The notes: generated by a model from the letters alone, not told the origin. Counted from the stretch's first letter, positions 37,201-51,638 are shown. The stretch: DNA of 64,000 bases from Formicarius rufipectus (GCA_013399695.1 VXAU01001281.1:588136-652135); one strand, 5' to 3'. Numbers and translations are program-made.

Positions 37201-40200
37201 AAGGTGTCAAGTATTGTGCTGCACATTTTGGAGTTCAGGTACCAGAATAATGAGTATTCTAAATCTTAATAAAAAATAGACTCTTTTTAAAAGCAAAATT
37301 GGGTTTTTGCAACTACCAAAAGTGAACATTCTTTCACAGATTCAGAAATAATTCATTTGTCTCAGGTTTACTAGACTTTTTAAAATGTAAGTGTTCTGAT
37401 TATTTAAATAATTGGCCTTTTTTCACAATAGTAAGAAAAATGCACTAAGCTGTGAGGAAGGAAGTTCTTCTTTATGATTTCAGGAATTCCTGCTAAGCCT
37501 TGGCCTTTGTGTAATGAGTTGGGTGATGAAGTGTCCCTTGACCATACCATGAAATCTTGCAGGGGTGCAATGTAGAGGTGGTACTGTCCGTACTAGGAAC
37601 TTGTGTGTCTGACCAGGGAGGGGAACAAGAGATAATCAGTTGTCCCCTGACAATTGGAACATTTCTTGCCTGAATCTTAGTGATGCCTTAGGATTTTTAT
37701 GTATATGTAGATTTTTATACAGCATTGTAGTTTCTCACATTTAGAGTACCTACCAATTTCTAACCTCTGTGCTGGATTCTTGGATTTTCTGTTTTAAGAG
37801 TCAGATAGTAGCTAGAACACCATGCCTGGGACACATGTACCAGAGCTAAGATAGGTACCATGGCAGTCAAAACAAGAAAGTATGCCCAGCAACTTTGCAG
37901 AAGCTCCAATAAGGGAAAGTAGCATGAAGATGATGATAAAGGATGAAGTAAGAGGTCTTAAGACCTCCAACTCAATTCTAGAAGAGGCATGCCATGGGGT
38001 GGACCCAGGGGAAGTCCTGGGTATGGTCAGTTCTTAGATTGGATGCAACCTTTAGATATGATAATTGAGTAGCGCTATAAAATTAGTAAGACCGCACTTA
38101 CCCATGGTGGCCTTGCTCATGGTATCCATGAAGCAGCTCAAACTCAGAAGATCAGAAGTGAAAAGCTTTGCTTGTGAGGGAGGATTTCTCCCCTCCATTG
38201 TTTTCCCAGGCCAGACCTGAAGAACATTGAGTCTTGCTTGAAGAAGATGAGGAGGCCAATATTGAGGAAGGGCACATGTGGTTATGTATTCCTAGGGTTT
38301 GAAAGCTCATTAAAACTTCTGCTCTCCTTATCTTACCTACTCACACATGGAGGTGAAATAGGGGAACAGCTGCTTTGGATAATTTAGTTAGCAGCTGCAG
38401 AAAGAGCAGTTTTTCCCCAGAAATTGGGAATATGGTGGGCTAGGAAGTGGGCTGACTTGGGCCCAGTTCTTGCAGGTCTCAGTGTTTTCCCAGCCTGTAG
38501 GCAAAGGGGTGTTTTGTCTGGAAGGGGCAGTTTATCCCTTGTAACTTCGGCAAAGAGTGGCTCAGGGGTTGGCTGGGTACAGCCAGAAAGGAGAGGGACA
38601 TCTCTCCAGAGTTAAAATACTCTGTCCATGTCTGAAGTTTTGCTGGGTGGTGGCATGTGGAGAAGGAGCTTGCATGGTATTCTTGAGGCCACAAGTTCAA
38701 ATTCTAGTGGTGGGAGACTTTTTCTGCCTGTCACTTGTCATCACGAGTTGTACGCTCTTTTTGTATTCCTTTTTACACTCCGTGGCCCAAAAAGCCTTCT
38801 AAGTAAAAGAACTCTACTTCACCCAAGTAATATTGTCTCAGAAAATTTTTTCCTTAACAATAAGGTGACAGTATCCTGAGTGAAACAGCACCATTGTTAC
38901 TGGACTTTTGAAAAACTGCATTCATTTCTGTTTTGGATTACTGCCAGGATGGAAATTGACTGTCTCCCAGTGGGAGGGTGTCCCTTGCCCTCTTGCCTCT
39001 TCAGTCTCCCTGTAAATTCTTCTAGCTCAATTCTACCTTAATTTTCTTTATTTACGTTTCATCCGCATAGTTAAGTAGTATTGTGAACCTTGCCCTTGAA
39101 CTTTAAGTCACACTTTCTCAAATTTATACTAAACCTACTTTTGTTAATACCTTTGACAGTGATTTTTTAAGCAACCTAAACTACTCATTTGTGACAAATT
39201 GGTGTAGTTGGCAGGATCCTAAATCAGGATCCGTGAAAAGAGTGGGAGTGTAAAATAATCCTTCTAAACTGCTTAAATTTCCTTTAAGTATAGCTTTAAG
39301 TATAGTTATGTCTCAGTATCTCTTTAAAGATATTTCAGTACAGCTCCTTGGAAATTGCTTTACAAGAGCAAAAGGAAGTGCATCCACTGCAATGCCTCAC
39401 AAAAGTGCAGTAGGTGGTGTGCTGTAGAAGGACAGAAGTCAAACTGCAGGCCATGGAATGAAGAACTATGTAAATAAAGGGAAAAGTGCTATTGAAGTGT
39501 AAAATTTGAAAAAGCCTTGGAATTCAGCCAAAAGTCACAAATTAATAGTTCCAGTCTAAAACTAATAGTTCCTTTAAGGAATATTAATGTCAAGGAAGTA
39601 AAAATTAGGAGCCAGAAGTGATTATAGGTAGTGAAATAGAGTGAGCAAAGAGAAAATGGGGAAACAATTTTTACATATATTTATATACATAAACTTCTTT
39701 TGGTTTTACACTTTGGAGTATGCACAGAGTAAAAGGTACAAGCACATTGATATTGTTCATGGTTCATACATTGTAGTTTTCAGTTAGAAAAAGAATGTCT
39801 TTTTAGAGTATCGAAATTAAGGGAAGGTGTTCAGTGGCAGAAATTCAGAGTAGCAAAGATAGCAAATATAAATAATGGAGAAATACTTCCATGTGCACTC
39901 TTCTTAAGGAGAAGGAGTAGTGTTTAATCTGCATATGGGTGCCTGAAGGTGCTGTTCTAGCTGGTGGTTGAGGGAGCTGGGTGCATTATGCTTTGTGGCT
40001 TCTCAGTGCTTTCATAAAACCATACAGGTGATAATGCAGAGGGGAGATCCATAAAACATATCCTGTGTGTCAGATCTTAACACGCTTGGGCAAGTCTTTA
40101 GTGGCATACAATAAAGCCAGGGTCCCAAAAATCACATTGCTTCACTGAAGGCTGGGGTATTTGCCTGCTTTTTTGTGAACTCAATTTGCCTTTTAGTTGC

Positions 40201-40260
40201 CTTTAATTTGCTTAGCAGAAGTGTGTGTTTTCATAAGAGATACATGTATTCCTAATAATG
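34288..40260. other. Sequence 3' of MOV10L1 exon 26, no gene recognised
   Basis: AT-rich, with short open frames only. An AATAAA at 34660-34665 could end a transcript that reads through the exon 26 donor. There is a poly-A run at about 35459-35474. Possible acceptors for a terminal MOV10L1 exon occur (for example before 36133 and 36584), but none gives convincing homology. Confidence 0.5.
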
Positions 40261-40267
40261 TAGCATT

Positions 40268-40414
40268 TCCCCATCCCTGGAAGTGTTCAAGGTCAGGCTG
40301 GATGAAGCTCTGAGCAGCCTGGTCTAGTAGAAGGTGTTCCTGCCCACAGCAGGGTGGTTGGAACCAGATGATCTTTAAGGTCCCTTCCAGCTCAGGCCAT
40401 TCAGTGATTCTGTG
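40268..40414 (+). mobile_element. CR1 3'-end fragment
   Basis: Sense-orientation CR1 tail: CATCCCTGGAAGTGTTCAAG, GTCTAGTAGAAGGTGTTCCTG, AGGTCCCTTCCAGCTCAGGC, ending near ATTCTGTG. About 150 bp. Confidence 0.88.
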
Positions 40415-43400
40415 TCTGAAAAGCAACAAAATGTGTTGCTGTATGAACACCAGGCAGCTGATCCCAGTCACTGACAACCAGGAAGGTGACGGTTATCATA
40501 ACAACTGAGTGAATTTCGAGGGCGCTCTTGTTACCGTAAGGGACAAAGGGGATGCAGGGTTGTCCCTCACAGCGAGCTTTTTTAAATAACTGGGTGTACC
40601 GTGTTGAGGATAAGATAAAAATGTGCTCCAGAGAACAAGTCCTGGTGCTGCAACTGTGTTATTTCAATTGGTCCTTGTCACGGGGCTAGGGAGGGTAGCA
40701 GGACTGCAGCCCACTGCAGGACCTGGCAGGGCAGCCCTGCCAAGCGAGGTGTGGTACCTGCTGCACTTACGGGTGTGCCCTCGGCACAGCGGGTGGAGCT
40801 GCATCCCTGCAAACCCCCAGTAGCAGGGAGGGTGGATTGGAGAAGCGTGAAGATGTGCGTATTGTCAGCTCTTGGCAATTTGCTGAAAATAGTTTTTGGG
40901 AAGTCAAGGACCTGGTGGTGGTTTCCACTCTTACTAACAGCCATGCCCTGGGGCAATGAAGAGGACAAGGCAGTGAGGACAGAAGGGTAGTGAAAGTTCC
41001 CCTTTTGGCTTCCCTTAGATTAGTGAGCAAACTGCACAGATGGGATAAGTGAGGCAGAAGAAATCCAACATAAACATTCCATTTAGATTGCCTAAAATGA
41101 AGACATTCTTTGTGTGGAATAAGACAGTTGACCATAAGGCGTTTCACCTCACATCATTTCTGTTTTGGGGACAGCTCTCTGAAGATTGTTCTGTAGGAAA
41201 GAACTGTGACAGTAATTATCAGCCATGTAATACTCCAGATGTGCATTTTCATCCTTGAAACAGCTTGATGGTTTTCATAGGCTCCCTGCCTCTGTCACCA
41301 GCCCAACAGCCTGTTCTGGAAGGGCCAGGTGCTAGCAGGTGATGCAATTCATTTCACCTGTCCAAATTTCTACAGTCTTGAGGTTGTGCTGGAGTTGCCT
41401 CATTTAAGACTTGATGTTTATCAGATGTGACAATTTTTAACTTCAGACCCAAGGAATTGCTAATAATAGGATACAAAATAGCTGCAATTAACTTTCTCAG
41501 GATGTTCATTAATTTTACTTAAGCTGTCACCCATCTTTAAAAACAACTTGTTTGCCAGTCTTCAGTCAGATTTCTTTATCTAGTATAATGCTATCAAGCT
41601 TTTATTTTAAATGTGTTATACTAGGCACCGCTAATTAGGCAATAAGTCATCCAGGATACAGTCTGCCTTGTTTGCACTGACAATGGTAATAGTAATACTA
41701 TCCATTTTTACTTCACCATGTCCTGAAATTAAGTCTTAAAAATTACTGTGTATTACTAGCATCTGTGGCCTATATGGTAGTGCCCTGTACATGAACCTCA
41801 TTTGTGTGTGGAGTCATTGCTACACAGAAAAATCTAGCAAGAGAAAATTTAAAGAACAGACTTTTTTTTTTTTTNNNNNNNNNNNNNNNNNNNNNNNNNN
41901 NNNNNNNNNNNNNNNNNNNNNNNNNNNNNNNNNNNNNNNNNNNNNNNNNNNNNNNNNNNNNNNNNNNCAATTAATTTTACTGAATTTAGTAATAGTGGCA
42001 ATAAAAATAAATTCATTAGTAGCAGATTAAGGCTAGTGTTTGTATATTGCTGTGTAATCTTTATCCAGATTAAACTGCAGATCTGCCTGGGACTGAAGTT
42101 AACAAGATTTAGTCTGGACTCAAAAGCCAATCTGTAGAGTCCTGCTGCCTGCTTATAGAGATGTCCTGAAATAAGTTACTGTTGTTTCCCCAGCATGAGA
42201 AATATGAAAAGTTCAACATGGCTTTCCCTTCTGCTTTGCGAGTCCTAGTGTTTGCATCACTCTGTGTGTATCCAAGCAAGAGCTGAGCGCTACCTTTAGC
42301 CATAACATACCAACGAAAGAGTAACACTTGAATAATAACAACTAGCCTTGCATATCCCATACCTGAAGATATGGCAGTGAACAGGCTGTTGACAGTGGTT
42401 TGAACTGCATGTTAATGTGGTCTCAAATATATTCCTTTTGTAAATGATGTTTCAGACAGTAAATTTTTCAATGATAACCAGGTGGAAATCAACTCACACT
42501 GTAGGTACATTTTTAAAAAGCCTCTTGAACACAGTGAAGTACTTTAAAAGTGCATTCTCTTACTTTTCTATGTCCCCAGTGCATCAAGTTCATCCATGTT
42601 TCCTACAAAATAAAATTATGTTTGAGATTCAGGAGCAACTGCTTTCCAAAAATGTCTGTTTTAGTAATTTCTTGTGCTCTTACTGCAAAATGAATTTGCC
42701 ATTTATTGTTTTTTATACTGGGAGTTTTTGCACTGGATTTGAGGCTGGAAACCCATAGCAAGCCAGACCTTGGCAGTTCACAAGCCTGAGCTAGCCAGAA
42801 TCTCTATTCAGACAAAATTCCAGATAAACTTTGTATCAGCAGACCTTCTTCTAAATGACAAAACAACTCCTCAAGGGCTTATCTGATATAACCTGAAGAT
42901 AGGCCCTAGATACGAAGAAGTAAATTCACTCTTCAAGCAATGCCATTGAAATCCAGACATTTTCCTAGACAGGGCTGAGCACTTTGTGCCCAAAGAGGAA
43001 TGTGATTTAAACTTGTGAGTAACCTCAGGGACTTTACAGTTTTTTAAATTGTAGACCTGTTTATTTTAAGAGTTTAACTTTTTTTTTTTTCCATCTCCTT
43101 TCTGTACAGCAGGTAGGGATGTACACAGAAAGCCTCACAAAATGTGAGGAAGAGGTTAACCAGTGCCCTGAGTGCCTGAATGTAAATGTAGACAATTGTA
43201 GACTATAACTAATAGTATGTTAAAAGTGTGAATAAACCCACAATTGCCCTGCAGGCAGGTCTGTGGGGCTTTGGATTCACTTGCCTCATTTTAAAGACTG
43301 GTAACCGCAGAAGTGGTTAAGACCATAAGGAATGAAATCATCCCAGTTTCCAGTTAAAGGTTATCCCAAACATAGGCTTCTGAAAAATACCTGTGTATTG

Positions 43401-46155
43401 TTTGCATCTGGAAAGGTAACTTCTTTCTTACTGAGCTTTTTTGATGCTTTGAAAAGCAACTGTTTTATGCATGCAGATACTGGCTCTGTATAGGGACATC
43501 CTCCACTTTCCACTGACTGCAAAGGAAAAATCCCATTGAAAGCCCAGGAGGTAATACAATTAAAAAAAAAAAAAAAAAAAGTTCAGGAAATGCACTGTCT
43601 CTACATCAGTGTGTATTTGCACTCACTGCGGCTGAAAACCTTTAAATGGTGAGCTTCAGTCAGGTACACCTTGAATCTCTCCCCTTTTACCAGGTTATTA
43701 CAGATTCAGTGTGAATTTCTGAGCCGCTGCTGCCTATTTTGTGGTAGATGTGTGCAGGGTCATAATCCGACAACACCTGAGCAGCTCCATTAGCACAGAT
43801 AGAATGAGACAGGTACCTCAGCAATTATTCCACCTCACTGGCCTCAACTGCATCAGCGGTGCCAGGGGAGGCACATACCTCCCTCTCCCTGACAAAGTAA
43901 GGAATTACCCCAAGCCCTCCGCAGAGCCTCACATCTGTTGTGTTTAAAGAAACCCCCTTGCCTGATCCAACTCCCACCGCCAGCAGTCCCATGCCATGTA
44001 TTTCATCTCATTTTGGTCGAGTTACTCCTGATTTCTGTTGTGTGATGCAGACCAAGGTTTACACAAGCATCATGTTCCTTTCTTCAGAAAATAGGTTTTT
44101 GCAGGTTTTGTCAGGGTAACTTAGAGATTGTGGCCACTTGACATTCCATTAGTATTTTTTTCTAGTTTCATTTCTTTTACTAATTAAAAATACATATTTA
44201 TCTTACATTCATAGAAGAAAATACACTGTGATCTGATATTAAAGTGATTAATTTTCCTTTTGTGGCTTTAGGATCATGAAGAACAACTACAGCCCACAGA
44301 CACCAAGCTGAATGCCAAAGGGCAGCATCAGATATTACCTGTCTTACTTGACTTGTTATTTTTTTTACTTGACTTTTTCTGCTAATGTGAAAGTGTTGTT
44401 ATATACTTCTTTAATTCTGCTCCAGCTGAAGATTAATATTAATAACCTACACCTATAACCTTTTTCCATCAAATATCTATGCTGTTGTTATTGTCACGTA
44501 TCTAGCAGATTGTGAATCAGCATGAAAGTTACCCATCTGCTATAATTTTCTATATCAAAAAGATAAAAAATATATATTTAATCTCTTATAAAAGCCTTCA
44601 AAAGGTCTAGTAGATCAAGTCATTATTTCAGGAGTTTATCAAGCAAATTTGTCATTTTGTCCAAATGTATTTGATACAGTTTGCTTCAGATGTGGATTTC
44701 TGGGTTCCTGGTGTAATTCCTGCAGTGCTCTGGTTTCTCAGCAAAATGCATTCATTACAAGAAGCTACAGGGACATTGCAGCACAGAGCAGAGCTGGAAA
44801 GGCTTCAGTTCCTGCCAGCAGAAAACATGAAATGATCTGACATTGGCAGGGTTAGGAAGAAGCCACATCCATTCCACAGCCTTCATACCAGGACAGCATC
44901 TGCCTGTACCGTGTTGATTGGTATTAGTCATGATACTGTACACAGCATGATCTCTACAATTTCTCCTCAGGACAGACTACATAGTCCATAAACCCCCATG
45001 TTTTGGCACTCACCCATTTTAGTTCTGGGTAAAATGGTGGGGTTTTTCCAGACTAAATAGAACTTCTTCAGGATTTTGTTCGAATCCAAAATTATTCAGA
45101 TTACTTTTTAATGAACTCCTTAAAAACTGTCTGCAGACTATCTGGTTCCTTTAATTGGGTGGGTTTTTTTCATATGACTATTTTTTAGCAAGTTCTAGTA
45201 GATGATGGGATATAAAGTGTCTCCCCTTACTGCAATATATTAATTTGATCTTCCTGCTATTTTCCAAAGAAAATGCTAATTTAGTGTAACTCCATTTTCT
45301 GCATCGTGACTGACAGTTTTACCCTCCCTGCCCACTGTCTGTTCTGTGTGGCTCTCAGCATTTCATCTGGTCCAAGTTTATATAAAGAACTTTGCCTCTT
45401 GTTTTTGTCCCCACAAACAAAATGGGTTCAATCAGTAACTTCAGCTTACAGCTTTAGGCATACTCTAGCAATAGGAGCTTGTGCCAAAATCAGTATTTTA
45501 TAATATAAACTCAGCATAATGGGAAATGATGCAACCATTGATACTCTCTGTCCAGAGGTAAATAGTTCCATGCAGCTGAGATAGTATTGCAGACCTCCAC
45601 GTTACTACAGTTACACTACAGCAGTGCCCAGTGGGGGCTCGGCCAGATGAGCCCACCTGTGCTAAGCCATGCACAAATGCAGACCATTTGCAAGCACATG
45701 TGCAGTGGATTAGCCTTTCTAATGAGAATATTGCCACTTTTTAAAGTATGGCTGACTGTAGGGGACAAAAAAATTAAGAAATTGTGTCAAGTTTATTGAG
45801 CTCCGAGGGACACAACCAGCAGCACATGCAGGTTTGCCAAAACTAACAAAACAGCACATGAATTAAAAAAGGTTTGTCTAAGGCTGCATTCATAGGATTA
45901 CAAGAAAAACCTGTTATGTTGATAGATGAGAATCCAGCTCTTCATTAGATGTGCTGCATGTAATCCTACCCTAATAGATCTTAGGGGGAACATCACTTAC
46001 AAAGCTCAGTGTTTGCAGCCAGGAATGGAAGGACATGATTTGCAGCCACTATACAGCACTTAACCACAGCATCTCCCAAAGGCGTATTTTCTTTCTGGGT
46101 TTGGGCATCTTTCCAGATGTAAGTCAGACATGAAATGCTACCTGTGCAACGTAAA
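40415..46155. other. Intergenic sequence, no gene recognised
   Basis: Only short open frames. It includes the assembly gap at 41875-41967, a poly-A run near 43562-43580, and a single exon-like segment near 44271. The part from about 41300 to 41760 is AT-rich with several TAATTA-type cores, as seen in some conserved enhancers, but no conservation can be judged from one sequence. Confidence 0.5.
41875..41967. other. Assembly gap (93 N)
   Basis: A run of N immediately after a 14-base T run (41861-41874). It probably marks a stretch that could not be sequenced or assembled. Frames that span it are meaningless. Confidence 0.99.
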
Positions 46156-46157
46156 GC

Positions 46158-46400
46158 TATAGAGTAGGTTTTAGTGTGGAAGAGACCTCTGGAGATCATC
46201 TAGTCCATCCCCCCTGCTCTGAGCCTGTACAACAGAGTCAGGTTGCCTGGGGCCATGTACAGTTCGGTGTTTAATTGTTCCAAGGATCAACAGTCCACAG
46301 CTTCTCTGGGCAACTCCTTCCAGTGTTTGAGCACCATTATGGTAATGTTTTTTCTTACACCTAATTAGAATTTTGATTATTGAAATTTGTGTCCTTCTCA
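46158..46400 (-). mobile_element. CR1 3'-end fragment
   Basis: Reverse-complement CR1 tail: GTGTGGAAGAGACCTCTGGA, GATCATCTAGTCCATCC, then the CAACTCCTTCCAGTGTTTGA block. The 3' hairpin part differs from the copies at 24475 and 62826, so it belongs to another CR1 subfamily. Confidence 0.85.
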
Positions 46401-47074
46401 AAGACAGGTTAAGAGAAAAATGATTCTTCAACAGTCTTCTGAAATAAAAAATAAAGCCAAATAAAATTTAGTTTTATCTGAAGGGAGCAGAAATTTCTTG
46501 CAACATATCTGGGAGGATCTGTTTGCAGTCTTTTACTGTAGGACTGATAATTACTGTCCCGGCAACAAGACAGAATTCATATTATTTCAAACCTTTATCA
46601 GCTTAGTTTGCCTCATGATAATTTTAGGCAGCAAATTTGCTTGCACACCATTTTAACATTAAGTCAATAGGCCACCTCAACAGGATGTAAATTACAGAAA
46701 GCGTATTCATCATTCAGCTTTTGAACTGTAATTTTACTTAGTTCCAGAGCACAAGAAGCTAGGATATTGAAATAGTCCTAAAATCTAGGTAACACAGATG
46801 CTGACAGCAAAAATGACAGTCATATTTAATGACCTTGCATGGCATTGCCCAGCACTCCAGATTCCTAGGGAAATAATTCCCATTCCTTCTCAGACCAAAC
46901 ATGTTTCTTGCCTTTGTCCCATACTACACCTGAGCTACTGTCCCTTTGGAGAGCTGGGACAAGGCTACTGGATGGACTAGAAGGAATTCACTGTCACTTC
47001 CTTCTAAGTATTTGGCAGTTTCATTGCAGCAATGGTTCAGACCTTGGACTGACAGATACTGGACACAGCTGGAC

Positions 47075-47605
47075 ACAGAATCATAGAATCATTTAGATCA
47101 GAAAGGACCTATGAGATCATCAAGTCTAATCATTAACCCAGCACTGCCAAGTACACCACTAAGCCAGGTCCTTAAGTGCTACAACTTCAGGCCTTTTAAA
47201 TACCTCCCGGGATGGTCACTCACCTACTTCCCTGGGCAGCCAATGCTTGATAACCCTTCCCATGAAGAAATTTTTTCTAACACCCCATGTAAACTTCCAC
47301 TGGCACAACTTGAGGCCATTTCCTCTCATCCTGTCACTCATTACATGGGAATAGAGACCAACGCCTACCTCACCTACCTTTCAGGTAGTTGTAGAGAGCT
47401 ATAAGGTCTCTCCTGAGTCTCCTTTTCTCCAGACTAAACAATCCCAGCTCTCTCAGCTGCTCCTCATCAGACTTGGGTTCCAGACCCTTCACCAGCAACA
47501 TTGTCCTCTGAACACATTCCAGCACATAGACATCTTCCTTGTACTGAGGGGCCAAAAACTGAATGCAAAATTTGAGGTGCAGCCTCACCAGTGCTGAGTA
47601 CAGGG
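47075..47605 (-). mobile_element. CR1 3' fragment, about 530 bp
   Basis: Starts with AGAATCATAGAATCATTTAG and AAAGGACCTATGAGATCATC. It runs through the CR1 3' UTR into the region with TCTCCTGAGTCTCCTTTTCTC and GCAGCCTCACCAGTGCTGAG. On the minus strand it carries a short frame with ELGLFSLEKRRLRRDLIALY, the C-terminal end of CR1 ORF2. Confidence 0.9.
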
Positions 47606-50600
47606 ATTCTGAAGAGAAGAGCACTGGCCAGTGGGGGCAAAGGGATCTGCAGCTGGGGACACTGCGAGTTTGCAGGTGCAAAGACTGCTGTAGCAGACAG
47701 CCTGCTAGCACACAGCAAACCTGACTTAATCAGGACATACTGGGTTGGGCAGGTAATAGGTGCAGTGTGCATGTAGGAGCTGTGAGGAGTCTCATGTGGC
47801 AGATGTCATGCACTTCTGTAAGGAACACAGCAGTTCTACCACAGGGTGCAGTGCAGTTGCTGTCTGCTGCTGCCAGGTCTGATGGGCAAACTCACATTTC
47901 CACTGTGCTACATAAGGTAATATCTGTGGCACCAATATTGCCCATTGATAGGAAGAATTGATTCTTTCTCCCATATATTTGGATTGCTATTTTTTTGAGA
48001 AATGCTGCAGGAATTTTCCTTTCTCAGCTCTTTACTTCAGTCACTTCTAAATCTTTCAGCTGAAACTAAGCCAAAATAGTCTGGTATAAGCTGTATCAGA
48101 GGTGGAAAGATGATTATGAATTCCTGAATAGTAAAAACATGATTTTCTATTTTAACCCTTTCTCTTTGTTGCTATGTTATTACTAAAAATGGCTTTATTA
48201 TAAACTTGTCAAATCATTGTTTTTATTAGGAGTTTTTGTCCGGCCTTCTTGTTTCAGAAATATATATTTTGCCATCTATAAGGAAATATGTCTACATCAG
48301 GAAACTAATGTCAGGAAATCTCCATTTGTACCTGCACACTGGCAAAAATCAGACAACAAAAGCCACTGAAATCTGTATTCATGTTCTACATTACCTGTCC
48401 TGGGATATTTTCTTCTAAAAATGAAGAATGTCACCAGCTGGACACTAAATCCTTCCAATATCCGTTTCAGTTTACACTGGAATATCTCTTGAGGGTAGGC
48501 CAATGCCCAAATTCATATGCATGCAGCATCTGCCAGAGATGTGACAAAGACTGCCTGGCCTCCACAATACAAAGAATAATTGACCTTACGAGGAAAGTAG
48601 TATTAGCAAGAATCCACACATGTGCATGTGTGGATGGCAGGCTGGAGACAACTCCCTCTGCTCCATGTATGTGGACTTGCCTAAAAGTCTCCATCGAGAG
48701 TTGTCAATGCTCATGCTGTGTCTGACAGACTTGTGGCAGTTGGTAGGGCAAATCCACCCCTTCCATGGGAATGCAGAACTGTTCCCAGGAGGACACTTTC
48801 TGTGGTGCATTGTGAGACTCGGATTTCTGTAGCAGGCTCAGGGGCAGAAGTTGTGTGAGCCTGCCAAGGCATGTGGCTTTGCAGGGCCTGCACACTGTTT
48901 GGTTGTGTTTACTGGCAGCTGTGGTTTGGGACACCAGATCAGAGGGACAGTTCATCATTATGTGAAGGCACTGAGTATGGAGACTGAACACATTTATCAC
49001 ATGATAAATCTGACAAGCAAGGCGAATGCTGCATTCTAATCCATCAACACTTAAGGAAGAGCAGAACAAGACACAGCATGGTAGGTGGGACAATACTGCC
49101 TTGCTGACATGGGATGACCAGCAGTGGCTCCACAATGTCTGGAGGATGGCATGGCTGCAAGGGAAGTACTCCAGCCTTTCAGGGCCATGGTACATGGCTT
49201 AAGAAGTCCATTCAAGTACTAAAATGGGCTGTCAGCAATTTTACTTTGCAGTCCAGTACATTTAGAAGATTCAGAGTAGAGTTGCCCTTGTGCATGTGAA
49301 ACACAAAAGCAAAATGGCTCTGGCTTGAAATCACCTGGGTATCAAGACTGTAAAAGCATGTATGTACAGCCATGACTAGTTTTGGTCACAGTCTGTAACT
49401 GCAAAGCTAAAGGCAAATATTTTTTGTAGAACAGAGCCTACATAGTGATGGATCCCTTAACCAAACAATGTACCCTCATAAGAACTATAGACTTAAGGCT
49501 AAAGCAGGCAGTGGAAATTAGGGATGCTGCATGTGCTCAAATTCATGCCACACCTCATGATTTTAATGAGTAAGTGCTCACCACAAATGCATGTGCTGTT
49601 TTCTGGATTGTGAACTGTTGTTAGACATGTTATACTGATATCTTACAGATTTTAAAGTGCTTTTACCTTTAGGGTCTTTTTATTTGAAGACTCCCGGGAT
49701 GAGAGCTTAATCAATTGTAAGGACTTAGGTAGCTGAGGGCTTTTATTTTTCTTTACAGAATACAATATCAATTAAAATGTAAATCTTTACAATTGCTGGC
49801 TTGGGGACATAGGGATCCCTGTAAATGAACTATGTAGATTACTCACTTTTTTCAAATACATTAATAATAATATGTTGACACAGCTGCTCCTTCTTCATTC
49901 CTTACAATTAAATGGACAATACTAATTACTATGTATTAACTATTATTATTAAACAAATTATGGCCTGTGTTCACTTTGTCAGTGTATGCAAGAAGGTTAG
50001 AATAGTTGTGATTTAGAACAGCTGAATGATAATAACAGTTAACGGTGCCTATCAAAAAGCCTGCAACCTGCATGAATAAAAACTGATGAAAAATGCAGGA
50101 GTTTCACATACTTCCTTGTCCCTTTTCATTTCCTTTTCCTTCCACATCTTTACTTGGACATGTGATGCAGGGTTGGCTAGAGATTACCTGGATGAGAACT
50201 GATTCTCTCCTTCATTTGCCTGACCTGTCCCTGGAATTACCTTTTTTCAGTAGCAAAAATATAAGCACCTGTTAAGCACCTGCAAAGGAATGTTTGCAGT
50301 GGAAAGCACATGCATCTCTCCAGAACAAGACAGAGACACCTGACCCTCACTGCAGGGAGAGAGGAGCTGTGTTCTCATAACCCTGTGGATCACAGAAGAG
50401 CAATAAGATGCTGGAAGCTATGTAGAGTGGTTGTGAAAAGGTGTTGCTGCTGCTCACCTCACCTTGACTCTCCTTATTCCACAAACCTGTGTGAAGTTCT
50501 CTGCTCTGTTCCTCCTCCACTGCTCTGCCTCCTGGAACACAGCCTCTTTCTCTGGCCTCTGCGGCAGAAAATTCCACAGCTCTCTTCCTAAACCCCCTCC

Positions 50601-51638
50601 AGGGTAGCAGCAGGATGCTCAGCCTTCTGGCAGCACAACTTACCTTGCAGATTTCAGAGTTCCCAGAGAACTCATCCAGCTAGAATCCTTTAACAGGCAA
50701 AAAAAGGAATCACTCCAGAAATACTTCTGTATGTCAGGATGTGACTTAAAACTTTCCTTCCTCTTAATATACCATTTATTTGAATGCTGAAGAAAAGAAA
50801 CAGCAACAATTTATCATAATGGCATGGTCTGAGCAACTGTAAAATTGCAACACAAGCATTTTTCTTTACTTTTCATTGAAGAAAATTCTGTCATCCTGTA
50901 GCAGAGGAGACAACATGAGATGCTACGGGTTAGAGCATATCCCTGGAAGGGAAAAATCTGAGCCCTCTTCAGCCTGAAGAAATTTGAATCTGCTGTTCTC
51001 AATAAAGTGCCTAATCATGCTATGAAATAGGCTACAGCAGAGGTGCTCTCCATCCACCCTGCTGAAGCAGAGCCAGTGTGCAGCAGAGTGCAAGAAATGT
51101 GACCAGGGAGAGGGGACAGGCTACAACAGACCTGTGTGTAGTACAGTCAGATGAGGATTCCCAGCAGTTTATGAGTTCTGAAGAGTTTGGTTCCTTGCTC
51201 CAAATTGTATTTATGTATTTTAGTTTGTAATGCTCAAACAAACAGGACTAGCAGCAGGTATCAGGGCTCTTATCTCTTCACTTAGGGTTTAATGAGAAAA
51301 AAAGCCATCATCTTTTCCTCTGCACTTCCTTGTTCACTTGCATTATGAGTTTACTTCAACTTTAAATGATCCTTGGTACAGTGAACTAGAATTATGACTA
51401 CCTTCCATGTGATACTTAATACCACTGCCTGGCAGGATGAAGCCTTTACTTTGGAAGCGTCAGAGTGGAAATTGAAAGAATGTTGCTGATTGCAATCTGT
51501 ATTGAGCAAAGAGGTTCAGCATGTGCTTTGCTTTCTTCTGTCAGAATTTAAAATTTTGAAGCAAAATACTAATACAGGAAACAAGCTGTCTTCTGGCAAC
51601 AGAAGGATACAAATATAAAGACACCATCAAGTCAATGG
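47606..51638. other. Intergenic sequence, no gene recognised
   Basis: The longest open frame is 163 codons on the minus strand (48704-49195), in a stretch with few stops in several frames. It has no recognised domain and may be a decayed element. About 49740-50050 is strongly AT-rich. Confidence 0.5.
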
